From Pohlia nutans (taxonomy: Eukaryota; Streptophyta; Bryopsida; Bryales; Mniaceae): a stretch of DNA of 64,000 nt. Of the stretch, positions 1 to 12,610 are shown piece after piece (positions within the stretch are counted from its first letter, which is position 1; each line of letters begins with the position of its first letter). The stretch is from contig CM040085.1 in assembly GCA_022496805.1 (NCBI GenBank), forward strand, positions 12,553,811 through 12,617,810. Reading direction: 5' to 3'. The position numbers were made by a program, and so were the translations under genes. A model generated the notes under the pieces. That model made no database searches. It worked only from the letters and a program-made list of their open reading frames with translations, and was not told where the DNA came from.

Positions 1-239
1 TCCTTAATGTCATCCATACTGCACAAAAATAGAGGATTTGTACCTGACAAGACAATTTAAATCAATTCGAGGGTCCTCCTCCAAGACTTTCTAGAGGCCC
101 ATTTGAGGGTTCACATTTTTTGTAGAGTCTACAATCCTATTCCCAATCACACCTTGATCGCAAAGTTCTAACAATTTTCCTTGCAAGGCTTCGCCTAGAA
201 ATTAAAAAACAACTGCCAACGGGAAAGAGAGAAGAGACC

Positions 240-720
240 ACCTTCTACATAGAGAGATGAGTTTGACATATACATCCAAACTTCATCCGCTACGACCTCA
301 TTCATCCAAAATACTCACATCCACTAACTCTTACTTAAACTACCCTAAACTCCTAGTTAACCGGGAGCTATTTTGTGCCCAGAAAATAGAACTTGGCCTT
401 TTCCCGTAGTGAAGTGCCAAAATTCTACTAGCACAAAACTAAAACACGCCTTATAAATTAAAGGTAAACTAGCAAAAATTGTCTAAAAACCCACAATTAA
501 AAGGCCTAAAATCGCTACTCAGCTAAAATCACCCAGAAAATTAGGAACAATGGTAAAAGGCAATTAACATCACATTGGAAGTGCTCCCAATACACCAATA
601 AATCTAATCAGCTAAAATGCTGCAAATAACCATAAAAATGGGAGAAAAAACCACCAACCTTCACGGTAAGAGTTTACCGCGATTTGTGGACCGGTTTAAC
701 GGTTCACATCTGGTCATCAA
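240..720. repeat. Dispersed repeat, first copy
   Basis: This block is related, in inverted orientation, to about 46540-47150. Shared landmarks include a stretch around 'gattttagctgagtagcg' read on the minus strand and the paired motif for 'cggtaaa...ttaccgtgaa' near 660-680. It has no coding potential and is probably the leader or LTR remnant of an unidentified retroelement. The similarity was seen by eye and is patchy. Confidence 0.45.
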
Positions 721-1170
721 GTGGATGGTTTAGCCATCGAGTGAATGGATTGTCGCTAATAGACGGTCTTGCCGTCGCCAATGAACAATTAAATCAACCA
801 TGTTTGTAGTGGTTTCATCTCCTATGTTCATTTGGGTCCACTTTCATAAATTTGAATCGTCAACCATACTTGTAGTAGTTTCATCTCCTATGTTTGGGTC
901 TTCTTTCATTTTGGATCTAGCCGTCGCCGATGAACATTCAAGTGCATTTGCCATGTTTGTAATGGTTTCATCTCCTATGTTTGAGTCTTCTTTAATTTTC
1001 GATCTGGCCGTCGCCAATGAACATTCAAGTGCATTTGCCATGTTTGTAATGGTTCATCTCCTATGTTTGGATCTTCTTTCATTTTGAACAATCGATTGAA
1101 CGCTCTAGCGATCTCTAATGAACATGTGAATTAGCTATGCTTCTACTAGTTGAATTTCCTATGTTTCGAT
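720..1170. repeat. Degenerate tandem repeat, 66-88 bp units
   Basis: Units begin with 'ccatgtttgtaatggttt' or variants at about 798, 864, 951 and 1038, with a fainter one near 1126. Each carries 'tcatctcctatgttt', and several carry a 'gccgtcgccaatgaaca' block. The 951 and 1038 copies are 87 bp apart. The open frames across it are repetitive and are not a gene. Confidence 0.75.
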
Positions 1171-1528
1171 CTTCTTACATATTGGATTGTCGAATGAAAT
1201 AATTGAATGCTTTAGGGTATGTCAACATGAAATACAATCATTTATATAGCTAATAAATAAGTTGAGAAAGCTAAAAAAAAATCAATATATGTATGATATG
1301 TTAAAATCTTTAGCAAATTACATTTCTAAGAATACTCTTAGAACTAGTTCCATTAAACTTTGCACAACCCAGTCTAACATAGTCATTGATATGTATATAT
1401 ATGGATTATATATATACATATGTACGTATCTATATGTACATATAAACACATATACACACCTAAATATATATTCATTTAAATGTATACTAATATACATGAA
1501 TATATAGCTATACATGGATAAATCTATG

Positions 1529-1530
<2 letters not shown>

Positions 1531-1577
<47 letters not shown>

Positions 1578-1648
1578 GTATATATATATATGTATATATA
1601 TATATGTATATATATATATGTATATATATATATGTATATATATATATG

Positions 1649-1680
<32 letters not shown>

Positions 1681-1710
1681 TGTATATATATGTATATGTA
1701 TATGTGTGTG
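1531..1710. repeat. TA-rich microsatellite
   Basis: This is a compound array of TA dinucleotides with a TG interruption about every 12-14 bases. It sits in a wider TA/TG-rich tract that runs to about 2090, including a pure TA run near 1971-1999. Tyr/Ile-rich open frames here are by-products of the repeat. Confidence 0.95.
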
Positions 1711-1965
1711 TATATATATCTATTTGGATGTATATATCCACATTGACATACATGGATACATATAGATATATTATATATCCATGTACATATATATGGAAAA
1801 ATATAGATGTATATACATACATATATATGTACATATCTTTATAGATACAAGTATATTTAAAGTTATACATATATAAACATATATATGGATATACATTCAT
1901 ACATTATCTATATATGTATGTACATATAATTGTACATACATACATACAAACACACATACATACAT

Positions 1966-2002
<37 letters not shown>

Positions 2003-2126
2003 TGCATGTGAGCGTGTATATATTGATATATTCATATAAACGGATATATGTGTATATCATTATCCATATATACATACACATAAATATCAAGAAAACAGTG
2101 TTGAATCGGGACGTTAAAGGGTTAAA

Positions 2127-2206
2127 GATTAGAAATTCTCTTTATCGATTGGGGAAACTAAGAAATTAGAAATTGTTTCTCCAATCGATAAAGAGAATTT
2201 CTAATC
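2127..2206. repeat. Small foldback with 32-nt arms
   Basis: The arms 2127-2158 and 2175-2206 are reverse complements with one mismatch and a 16-nt loop. A third copy of one arm follows at about 2233-2265. The segment just before it (2101-2126, 'atcgggacgttaaagggtta') resembles the ends of the TTAA-flanked elements at 50477-51016 and 54368-54907. Confidence 0.7.
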
Positions 2207-2289
2207 TAATTTATCAATTTCAGAGGATACTAAGATTAGAAATTCTCTTTATCTATTGGAGAAACAAATGTTAGTTAGAGTGATCAAAA

Positions 2290-2500
2290 TGAACAAAATA
2301 TGCTAAGGAGTGTTAAAATTGACCCAAAAATGGGAAAAAAATTGAGCTGCTTATTATTTTCAAACGTGAACATTTCCATGTTGGATGCATTTCTTTTAGG
2401 AAATAAAATTTTTGGTTAAATTCCACATTGTTAGCATTTACAAGTGTATTTTTTATATAATCAAATTTGAAGTGAAATTGCTTAATAGACAACCCGATAG
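2290..2500. repeat. Dispersed AT-rich repeat, related to 53110-53310
   Basis: This block shares order and sequence with 53110-53310, including 'gaaattgct' and the 'aaaaatgggaaa' motif, at modest identity. The remainder of 2640-4480 is AT-rich intergenic sequence in which I see no gene. Confidence 0.45.
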
Positions 2501-4549
2501 ACAATGCATTTTATTGGGAATGGATCTTTTTGAACACATCTCTATAAATTGCTTAATAGACATCCCGTTAAGTGGACAGATAGGCCGTCGCCAATGGACG
2601 GACAAGGAGGGCGGCCTCAATGAATTTCATCCATAGCTTTTGTTGTTTGGTAAATTTTAAATAGTAAAATTTAATTTGTAATTTGTTTACTAGCGTTACT
2701 TAGGATCTTAAGGCGATCTTGACGTGTCAGTTCTCGTCATAACGGATGCGTCATGAGAAATGTTCCAATGCAAAAGCGAGCGTCATGTCAAGATAGACAA
2801 CCCAACATCAAATTTATGTCAAATTTAAGTCTTTTTAACATTTTAAATTTTTTTTTTTTTAATAATAATTAAAAAAATTACTAATTTTATTTGCATGAGA
2901 ACTCACAGTCCTTTAGAGGATTCAAATTTCCTCTGAGTTAATGACTTAATGCATGCTAGTTGTTTCCCCCAATTGCAAGTTGAAAAGTTTATGCCACATA
3001 GTTGAGCTAGGCTGATTTCAATAATTTGATTTCAACTCCTATAGCACAAGCTACACAACATGGCGCTTGGACCCCAGCTGCCCAAACCATCTCCCTTCCC
3101 ACCGATGCATTCCTCCGACTCTACACACTGACACAATCTCCTAAAACTAATACAATAGGGGGAATTTGGCCTGGCAAAGCTAATGACTTTTCAAAGCACT
3201 AATCCATTTATTTTTTGGTGTACAATATCTAAAGTTTTTCTATTATTCCCTCAAAACCAAGCCCCTGAGGCTTACCATGTCTTTTAATGAATAACCCCTA
3301 AACATACCAAAGCGTCCCTAGAATTGACTATTTGAGAAAAATCATCCTAAAGTACTATTTAGAAGAATATTTTGTAATTAATATAAAAATGAAAGTTCTA
3401 GATTTTGATTTTAGATTCCATCCGTACGGTTTGATTGACCAATACTATAACTCATATTTTATTATAAAATTTGAAAGTTAAAAATAAAAATTCCTTCTAA
3501 ATTTGATTACAGACAAAACATTAACATTTTTTGAGTAAAGTTTGTTGGAATGGATTTGAAATGAGATACTCTTAATGTGGTGATTCTTTGAAATTTTTGT
3601 GCTAATTAAATTTATGACCTCATTTTTGCAAGGCCAATTTTGAACTATAGTCAATGCAATTTTGGCTTGGTCAACAACTTGACATACTTCTACATTTGTA
3701 ATTTAAAAAAAAAATGTACTTTAGTATTACCAAATCCAACCATTGGATAAGACAAGAACTTAATGAAGTATCTCCAAAAAATTGAATGACTTTCATTCAA
3801 GAATTGATGAGAATGTAAGGTGAGTTTGAATTCGTTAGTCGTCGAGAAACTGGATGCTGTGACGTTTAGGGGTCCAGCATTGGACATGCTCCCGTACTAT
3901 TAATATAATAACAATAATAATAACAAGCGGCTAGTTGCGTAGTCTCTGCCTTAATATTTACCCTAGATTTACTTTTACACCTTGTTTGTACTGTTCAGCC
4001 ATGTAACTCCTTGTAAACAAGGTGTTTCCGTTGTCTCTCCCCTGGTGGGGCAGAGACAATAAACATATTTAGAAAATGAAGAAAAAGCAGATATAACTTT
4101 CAGGTACTACAGACTCCGTGCAGATTGCAAATATCAGGGATCCACTAGAAGCGAAGAACGAATAAGAAGGCATCCGAAACGACCATAACCTGCTTCCTCC
4201 CATTTTCAATTCAATGTCCAGATTGAACATATAACCCCTGGCTTATTATCATTTCACCACCGCTTATTGAATCAGAGTCTAGAAGACTGACTTATTGTGC
4301 ATAAACGCATAATTATCCTGTTCACCTGAGAGATGCTTGTGTGATAGGCAATTGAGCGAATGAAAGAATATGATCAGATCTCATGCAGATTGAGCAATCT
4401 GGAAGAACGAACTCGATCAGGGTTTGACCCACAGAATTGACTATACCGTTCAGTATGAAATTTTCTAGAATTTTACACTAGAAAAATTGAGCGAAAAAAT
4501 GGATGAAATCGTCAAAGTTTTCTAAAAAGAAATACTCTTTATAATCGCC

Positions 4550-4650
4550 ACCGACTATATGGATGAAAGTACGAATGAACTTATCTATATGGATGAAAGT
4601 ATGGATGAAAGTATGGATAATTTTATGAATGAACTTATATATGTGGATGA
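4550..4650. repeat. Short tandem repeat upstream of the P450 gene
   Basis: Four to six degenerate copies of 'atggatgaaagt' alternate with 'gaatgaactta'. The array lies about 550 bp upstream of the P450 start codon. 4650-5197 is the likely promoter and 5' UTR; I could not identify a convincing TATA box. Confidence 0.6.
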
Positions 4651-5197
4651 TTCTACCTGGTTACGTTCCAGGGTGTGTCACTCTACCAAAGGAAATCACT
4701 GGATACGTCTGAAAGCTTCCTACTATCAGTAAATAAAACTCGTGTCTGTGCGCCTGAATATACTTCGCAGTAAACAGATTAGTTCAAGAGGACTAACCGT
4801 TGACCCCAGTTGTCGGTCAAACCTGGGGAGTCATTTCGTTATTTCGGAAAGTGCGATCACTTACTACAGCATATTCTTTTTTTGTGAAGGTAGACTACTG
4901 ATTTTCTACATTCATCCTCGTTTTGGACAAATATTACTTTTCAGTTCACTTGTTTTTCCCAAATTTGGTAATTGCAGACGATTATTTCGATAAAAGCAAG
5001 CCTGGTCTCGGCAGTGGGCTTTGCTCTCTAGTTTGTTTAGAAAATAAAAGTAAGCCCCTGGTCTGACGAATATGCTCATTCTACTCGCAGCATTGCCTGC
5101 ACGAGCGAGCGCTTTTGAGTAGAAATTAGACTGATTGTTGAGAGAGGGATCGATCCGAGGGATATACAGTTCTTGAGGCGGTGAGAGTACGTACGTG

Positions 5198-7475
5198 ATG
5201 GCGTGCTACTCAACAGATGAATTGATGGCGGCGGTGATGGCGCTTTGCAGCAAAGCTTCGGAGTCGCCATGGTGGTCTGTGGCGTTCGTGGTGACGGCGC
5301 TGGTGTTCGTGGTGACGGCGAGGACGCGGAGGACTGGTAAGCTGCCGCCGGGGCCGCGGGGGCTGCCGCTGATAGGAAACCTGCACCAGATGGGGGAGCT
5401 GCCGCACCAGACTCTGTGGGAATTATCGAAGCAATACGGGCCCATCATGAACTTCCGCATGGGCGCGCACTCGCTGGTGATCGCGTCCACAGCCGACGCG
5501 GCGCAGGAGTTCGTCAAGACGCAGGACAAGTCGTGGGCGAGCCGCCCGCAACACAGCGCGGCCGGCAAAATCTTCTCCAACAACTGGCGCAACATCGTCA
5601 TCGCGCCCTACGGCCCGCATTGGCGCCACATGCGCAAGATCTGCCAACTGGAGCTTTTCACGCAGAAGCGGATGGAGTCGTTCCGGCCTCCCCGCACTGA
5701 AGAATTCAATCTCATGGTCAAGTCCGTTTACGAAGACTCCGTTAATGGGAAGCCTGTTATGCTCACGGTGAAGCTGGGTCACCTTGCTAGCAACAACATC
5801 ACGCGTATGCTGCTCGGCAAACGGTGAGTCTAGTCAATCTCTGCTTTTTAATTCGTTCGTCGGAATTTCTCTATATATGGATTGTGTTTGTGAAGCAAGT
5901 TCCAACGTATCTTAAGTGTACTAGGGGTTTAAGGGAAGAATTTCATTTCTGTGGTTTTCATCTGGTTATGGGATTCCAAAGCAATGAAATATGTACCCTG
6001 GGTTGAAACGCCTACAAAAAGTATTTCGATATGGTTTGAATAAGGTTTGAGTTGTTGGAGTTTGAAGTAGTAGGATCCCATGTGCTTCACAAGTTTAGAG
6101 TATCTTTGCACTATCATGTTGTACATGTAAAGTGTTGCATAGAAGATCAAGTCAATCTCTCCAAATGTTGCTTTTTCGTTCGTGCATTGCTTTTTTTGTC
6201 CGGAATTCCTCTGATTCAACTACTGTGCTGTGGATTGATAGATTTTTCGGGACGGACCATGCTGGGCAGATGTACGCGCACCGATTCAAGGAGCTGATCT
6301 TCGAGTTGTTTACACTTTCAGGCGCAGTGATAGTGGGAGACTTTCTGCCCTGGTTGAGATGGACGACCCACGTTTCCGGGTCCGTGCGTCACTTCAAGAA
6401 AGTGAAAGCCAACATGGACGCATTCCTCCAGGAGTTTCTAGACGTGAAGAAGAACGGCGCGAAGATGGACACGGCGCGGGGTGAGGATCTAGTGGATATT
6501 TTGCTGGCAACGCCAGATGAGAGCGGCAACGGGAACCTGGACGACGACGCCATCAAGGGCGTGATCCAGGACATGCTACTAGCAGGCACAGACACGTCCA
6601 GCAACACAGTCGAATGGGCGATCGCGGAGCTGCTGCGCCACCCGCACGTCATGCGCAAGCTCCAGGTCGAGCTCGACGCCGTCGTGGGCACGGAACGGAT
6701 CGTCACGGAGACTGATATCCCCAACTTGCCGTACCTGCAGGTCAGTGATTCTTTTGTTAGCATTTTTGCTACTTTCCATCGCTTGAAGAGAAACTTGGAT
6801 GCTTTTTCATGTTAATATACATAAGAAATATCAGGGTAATACACATGTAAATTTACCTAGGTGCTACTTAGGCAATACCAGAGGTTACACATCTTGACTC
6901 CACGTAGAAAATCTGGCTATTATTCCAAAAATCCTTTGTACCAATTAGCCAGTCGAAATTTTATGTAGCAATTTGGCGATAATTAGCCCATTTGAACATT
7001 TCCGCTGCTGCAGGCGGTGGTGAAGGAGACGTTCCGGCTGTACCCGCCCGCGCCGCTGAATCTGCCCCACGAGTCCACGGAGCGGACCACGGTGTGGGGC
7101 TACGAGTTCCCGGCGCGCACGCAGCTGTTCGTGAACCTGTACGCGATTCAGCGCGACCCCAAGGTCTGGGACCTGCCGCTGGAGTTCGATCCGGAGCGGT
7201 TTATGAAGCACCCGGAGATCGATATGCGAGGCAACCACTTCGGGTTGATTCCGTTCGGGGCGGGGCGGCGGCAGTGTCCCGGCATGCCGCTGGGCATTCT
7301 GTTTGTGCAGATGGGTGTGGCGCGCCTCGTGCAGGCGTTCGAAATGACGTTGCCGATAGGCATGGTGGCCGCGGAACTCGACATGTCGGAGCGGTTCGGC
7401 GTCACCATGCCGCGCAAGTTCCCGCTCTCTGTTGCTGCCCGGCCTCGCCTCCCTGAGCATCTGTATTCTGAGTAG
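5198..7475 (+). CDS. Cytochrome P450, A-type (CYP71-clan-like), 3 exons
   Basis: This is a membrane-anchored haem-thiolate monooxygenase; its substrate cannot be read from sequence. Exons are 5198-5823, 6242-6740 and 7014-7475, with introns of 418 and 273 bp. All splice sites are GT-AG, phases agree and the product is 528 aa, normal for the family. Visible in order are a hydrophobic N-terminal anchor (about residues 25-42), the PPGPRG hinge (50-55), the C-helix WxxxR (W142, R146), the I-helix oxygen-binding AGTDT (323-327), ExxR (E380, R383), PERF (435-438) and the haem loop FGAGRRQCPG with ligand C463. The second intron falls just before the ExxR exon. Coding DNA is GC-rich against AT-rich surroundings. 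A polyadenylation-like AATAAA lies near 7551. The start is the first ATG. Hydroxylation in phenylpropanoid or flavonoid chemistry is possible for this clan but unproven. Confidence 0.95.
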
Positions 7476-8065
7476 CTCTTGAACTTGATCCCAGTTCCTG
7501 GAATCTGTCCATATATATGTTGAATGTGAAACCAATGCTGGATTCGTGCCAATAAATAAAATCCAAGTTTTGCACAGCACTGTCTTGTGGAGTTGAAGGA
7601 AACCTAGTGATCAATCGATGCACGGAACTGTTGCGTGTGTATGTTTGTGAAGCAATTATAGCATATTGGGTAACTAGTGAAACAGTTGAGTTTGTGTCAA
7701 AGCAATGACATGTTTTTTGTCTACTTATTTTGCGATTGTCACGGTGTTTCCAAGAAGTTGATTCTATGAAGATTGAGAACCTGGGGAGAGAATTCAGAAG
7801 CCAATGGTGGCCTTTCTTCATGAAGACATGAACCATGCTGTGACATCCCTTAAAACGAGTGTGAAAAATGAGAATAGTAGCAAACTAGGAGAATTTATCT
7901 GCGGAGGAGAATAAATGAAGGCTTGTTCTCTATCTTCACGCCCATTCTTCACCTCAAAAGGAGAAGAGTGAAGCTTCTCAATCTTCAAAGAATTGGTCCT
8001 CCACTGATCAAGGATAAAATGTCACGTATCCATTCTCTTGAAGATTGAGAATGGGAAGAAAGTGT

Positions 8066-8262
8066 AGGGTTTAAGAGAAGAATTTCATTTCTGTGGTGTT
8101 CATCTGGTTCGAGTGGTTGTTATTGGAATGGAATGGGTTTTAGAACTTTTTTTTGAGTGGATTTTGTTCCCATTTCTTTGTGGGATTCCAAAGCAATGAA
8201 ATATGTATCCTGGGTTGAAAGTTGAAACGCCTACCAAAAGTATTTGGATATGGTTTGAAAGA
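8066..8262 (+). repeat. Partial copy of P450 intron 1 downstream of the gene
   Basis: This segment repeats intron-1 sequence from about 5928-6045. The motifs 'agaatttcatttctgtgg', 'ggattccaaagcaatgaaat' and 'gttgaaacgcctac' occur in the same order. An extra stretch (about 8112-8180) interrupts the copy. The rest of 7560-8900 is AT-rich and shows no gene. Confidence 0.7.
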
Positions 8263-8924
8263 TACTCTAATCTTGTGATTTGGATATGGTTTGCATATCG
8301 TGTTGTATATGAAAGAGTTTTATAAAAGTGTTTTTGAATATTATAGAACTGAAGAAAAGTATCTCATTTCTTATATTTTTTATGTTTGGCTAATTATATT
8401 TTCATTTTAAATGACTTACTTTTCAATCTATGAGTATACAAATAGATTTCTTACTTTGTATGTGGGAAATCTTTATAGTAGTTAGTAGAATAGAATTGGG
8501 AGGTGTTAGATCCTAATAGTAATCAAGATACAGGTTTGGAAGTAGAAGTTATAGGTCAGTGTTTATATATTGTTAAGAGAGAAAGTTGATGCAACTTGTG
8601 TGAATTCATTGCAATTCAATGATTTTGTAGGCGTTTACACCTATGGTCTCTATATATAAGATGGAAGCCTAAGATGAAAGTCATTGGTTTTTCTTTAACT
8701 CCTAGATAGATTGCTCTCCAAACTCTTTTTTGTCTTCTTTTCCTACAAATATTTCAGTTGTTCATGGTTGGTTGGCTCTTAGAAGACACTAGTGCTAGGT
8801 TTTGTCTCACGATGGTGCATATTATTCTAAAATTGCTCCTAGCCTCCTACTACTATTTTGAGTAAGGTTCTACAAAAAGATTCAATATAAGAAGATGAAA
8901 AATAAACCCCAAAGATATATCTTT

Positions 8925-9050
8925 TGGATGTTTGTCCCAAGACGTCAGCCTTAGAGTGCCCCTTACTCACCACGGACTTATCACTTTGTCTCTTGCAAAG
9001 CCCCTTTTTGCTTACCACAAACTTTCATTGTGTCTCTTGTGGAGTCTCTA
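8925..9050. repeat. Degenerate ~49-bp repeat units, left block
   Basis: Two to three units contain 'ctcaccac', 'acttcactatgtctcttg' and 'caaggcccctttttg' variants. Related units occur at 22357-22400 and, in a longer array, at 24311-24612. They lie directly outside the foldback element on both sides. Confidence 0.6.
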
Positions 9051-9392
9051 GGCAATGGTCTGATATGGGTACCCCGAAAAGCCCTTTGAACTCTAAAATC
9101 AACCCCCATGGCAACTTTGAATGAGTCCCTCTTTAAAACAAAATAAAAATTGAATTGATCGGATGTGGTTTTGATTTCCTACACTCATGCAGTACACAAA
9201 AAAAAATTCACATAAAAATTGAAGAAGTTTAAAGATTTTAAAACAGGTTTTTAGTACAAAAATCCAAATTTGTTCAAGCTGCTCAAAAAAAACCAAAACA
9301 TTTGTTTAAAATATCCAATGACGTCATTTTGGTACCAATTATTGATATGAAGTACATTTAGATATGTGTTATTTGAAATGATTAATTTGAAC

Positions 9393-9397
9393 GCTAA
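9393..9397. repeat. Target site duplication GCTAA, left
   Basis: GCTAA lies directly outside the left LTR and matches GCTAA at 21557-21561 outside the right LTR. A 5-bp duplication is standard for Ty3/gypsy integration. Confidence 0.9.
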
Positions 9398-10296
9398 TGT
9401 TAGTCTGGGTAAATGTATGGAGATGACTGAGACCAGTCTTAGGCCAGCAGAGCTGCCTAAGCAAGGGAAACAAGGGAAGATGGGGTAACCATTAGGCAGT
9501 TAGATTAAGTTAGGACGTGAGTAGTATCCCAAGATCCAAGTCATACCTTGGTACCCCAGGAGAGTATACACTTAATCTGTGCAACTGATACGCTGGATCT
9601 CCGTTGGTATACGGTCCTAGACCTCCTTGGTGTACTTGGATTCCTAGCGAGTTAGACAAAGTCAGAGAAAGCTAAGAGATAGAGAAGAAGGTCCTTGAGT
9701 AACTAACTAAGTGAGTGTCAGTCTCTAGACATCCTCGGTTTCCTTGGATTGTGAGTATTTTGCATATAGAAAGACAGGACGTATGAGCGACAGAGTAACG
9801 ATCAGGAACGGCTTGGCAGGATGAGTAGTTAGAGTATGGCCTTTTTATCTAAGTACTGCTGTTAGTGTTAGTGTTGTCAAAGAGAACAGGGTTTCCTAGC
9901 CTTCCGAGCATGGGAGTGTAAGAAATAGCAAAAGACAGAACAGTAGAGATAGGGGACGTCAATGTGTGTTATTCCAAGATGTAATAGAATCACTTATACA
10001 GTGTAGAGACTAAGTCCACAGCACTAGGCTAAACCAAGGAAAAGAACCCATGTATTACACAAACTCATAACCATGGAATCCAGGTTTAACAGGGAATAAG
10101 CAAGGAATGACTTCCTAGTACATCAAAACCAGAGCATAACAAAATACCCATAAGTCTCAAAAAACCAAGAGTGTCTCCTCACTACCGCATACTACTCTTA
10201 TACTTAACCTGATCCGTAATCTAAGCAAAGTACTGCCAGTTCCACCGTCTGCTATCTCCTTGTCCCCCTTGGCAGCCGTGTCATGGTCCGGTAACA
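9398..10296 (-). repeat. 3' LTR of the gypsy element (899 bp)
   Basis: Aligned base by base with 20658-21556, it differs at 9467, 9501, 9690 and 10117, all transitions. It starts TGTTAG and ends GGTAACA on the plus strand. Confidence 0.97.
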
Positions 10297-10312
10297 TTTT
10301 GCCCTCCTTTCC
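10297..10312 (-). other. Polypurine tract
   Basis: On the minus strand the bases just before the 3' LTR are purine-rich (GGAAAGGAGGGCAAAA). This is the position and composition expected for the plus-strand primer of reverse transcription. Confidence 0.8.
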
Positions 10313-10339
10313 AGAGTGCAATTCGTCCTCGGATTGCTG

Positions 10340-12610
10340 TTATTGGCGCGATCGGCGGGCTGCTGGTCGGCGGTCGGGACGAGTCTGCTCGCGTGGTACC
10401 TGTGCGTGGCGTCTTGGAGGTGCGTGGTCACCGTAGAGGGCGGCTATGGCTGCAGCAATACCTCTGTGTATTAGGTCATGCTTAGTCTTAGAGGTACTGG
10501 CATGCTGATACACATCAAACACAGTCTTACCCAATTGCTTGTTACAAGCAGGGCAGTGAACATTGTCTGCTTCCGGATTAGTGTAATAGGCTGCTAAGTC
10601 AGGGTTGAAGGCAAAGTATTTCTTGACCTCGTCTATTGCTAACCCATACTCCTCATCTCCATCACTATCATCACTAATCTCGGCCTCCATGTCACGTTCT
10701 TCCTCAAGTTTTTTCAATGCAAGTTTGTGTTCCTTGAAAGATTTAGGTTTGGCAGGTACCGCGGAAGAGGGCTGACTTGGCGTGTCTTGGAGTATTGGTG
10801 CAGCGGGGCCTGGCGAAGCTAGGACAACTGGCGGCAGGCGTGGCGACGGGTGTGGCGTCTCATCCACGTCTGTAGGCGCGTCCGGTATGTGCACCTGCTC
10901 CGCCAAATCACTCTGCTCGTGGAACGCAGGGAGTAAGGTGAGAGGACTTACCTCTTCGGGGATTGCTTGGGCTGGGAGGTTTGTATGTGGTTGATCACTG
11001 GGAGGTGTGTTGTGCTCCTGGCTAAGTGCGGTGATGGACACTGCATCTATGTCCATGAAGTCCATCTCCATGCCCTCCCAGTTGGACTCGGATTGCTCGA
11101 GGTCCAGATCCACGAGTGCATCATCGACACACTTCTCCAAGAGTTTTGTGGGCGGGACTGCTCCCTGTGGCGGATTCGCCCAAAGAATTCTATACGCATT
11201 GGTGGCCACGATTCGCGCAGCCTGTTGGGCCCAATTCACCTTGTTGGTCTCCCAATTCTCCTTGGCGTTCTCGATTTCTATTCGCAGCTGTTGCAGGCGC
11301 GCGAGCTCCTCAGCATCCCTGGACGCCGTGGATTGAGTGCTGGTGCCTTGTGCCAGCGCCTCATTTAGGGTTCGGCATCTCGCCATGGCATCAGCATTTT
11401 GCTGCTCCAGGCGTTGAGCCCTTTCTGTCGCTAAGGTCTTCTCCTTGGCGATCGCATCCACCTGCTCCTGCGTCGTGGACAGCTCCAACTCCAAGTTCGC
11501 AACTTGGTTTCTGAAATTGGCGATGGTTTGATTGGCCTCGCTCAATTAGTGGTGGAATTCCACACGCGCTTCGTCCAATTCTTTTTTGGCGCGTGCTTGG
11601 GTGGCTTGGACTGCCTGGGCTGCCTTGCGCTTGGTACGTTCTTCTACCTCCTGTCGCTGTGTCCTGAGCGTTGTGCTATCTTGCTCGGTCAATTGCACAA
11701 GTCCCAGCATTTGCTCTACACACGCGATCATTGCCGTGGTGTGCTCGCGAAATTTTGTGGCATGAGGTCCCCATTCTTGGTTGGTTCCCCCCTCCGAGTG
11801 CATGTCACCGTCACGCGGTCTCTTGCTTGGTCCCGGGATGGCGGGATCTTGTGGTGTTGGTGCGGGTGCATGTGCGGGTGCTGCGGCGGCTGCTGTTGCT
11901 GCCGCTTGTGCCTGCTCCCTCTGCACATCCAAGAATGTACCCATACGTGGTGGCCGATTTTGTTCCCTATGGAACTCAAGGAATTTAGCAATGTACTGCG
12001 TAAGGAATGGCCCAATGGGGCTCTGGTAACCTTGTCGTCTACGGTGTCCACGCAGCTGGAGACGGAAGTGACCATCTAGGAGAACTCTCCAGTTGATTTT
12101 CTCCCCTTGATCGGCCATCAGCAAAATAAGCAGGTACTTCGGCGATATACTACCACAGTCATTTAGAAACTAGATCTGACTGAGAGTACCACGCATCCTA
12201 GCAAACCAAGGTTCATTCATGACTTTTCCCAGCGCGTATACGTCATACCTGCCGTCCGCCTTCGGCTGGAGGTCCTTGGCCGCCTCCTCGATATTTGGTT
12301 TGGGGGTGGTGCACCCCGCATTCCACTCCGTGACTCCCGTGCCATCCCAGCCGAAGAAACTTGCGAGGTATCGCTGGGAGTATTGCACCAACACGCCATC
12401 CACGACACCCGAGGGATTTTGCTCATCTTCATCGCGTTCTGCCATGGATTTCAAGAATGCCTCGCATCGTGCGACGTCCACCGTTCCCGTCAACTGCGTC
12501 CAGTACCGAATGAGATTGGTACGGGTCAGCCAGGCGCCATCCGTCTTGCGCTTCCATTTCCGCACCATGCGCGGAATGAAGATTGTTTTGCGCTCCTGGG
12601 CGGCATCCAT
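10340..12610 (-). pseudogene. Extra retrotransposon ORF (ORF3), two in-frame stops
   Basis: A single reading frame of about 757 codons lies between integrase and the 3' LTR. It is interrupted by TAG at 12170-12172 and TAA at 11546-11548, and the frame is kept across both. From M1 at 12610 there is an N-terminal region rich in W, R and K, then an Ala/Pro-rich stretch. A long charged segment of likely coiled coil (near 12000-11250) and a Pro/acidic linker follow. The C-terminal cysteine/histidine module has C686-P-A-C689, H703 in a QHAS motif, and H711 or H715. That module resembles the XS zinc finger (CPxC...QHA...H) of SGS3/IDN2-type plant RNA-silencing proteins. This is pattern recognition, not a search result. 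The function is unknown; it could also be an env-like or nucleic-acid-binding accessory protein. Confidence 0.75.

Noticed and set aside
1508..2090. Tyr/Ile-rich open frames on both strands
   Set aside because: They are translations of the TA/TG microsatellite; there is no independent coding evidence.
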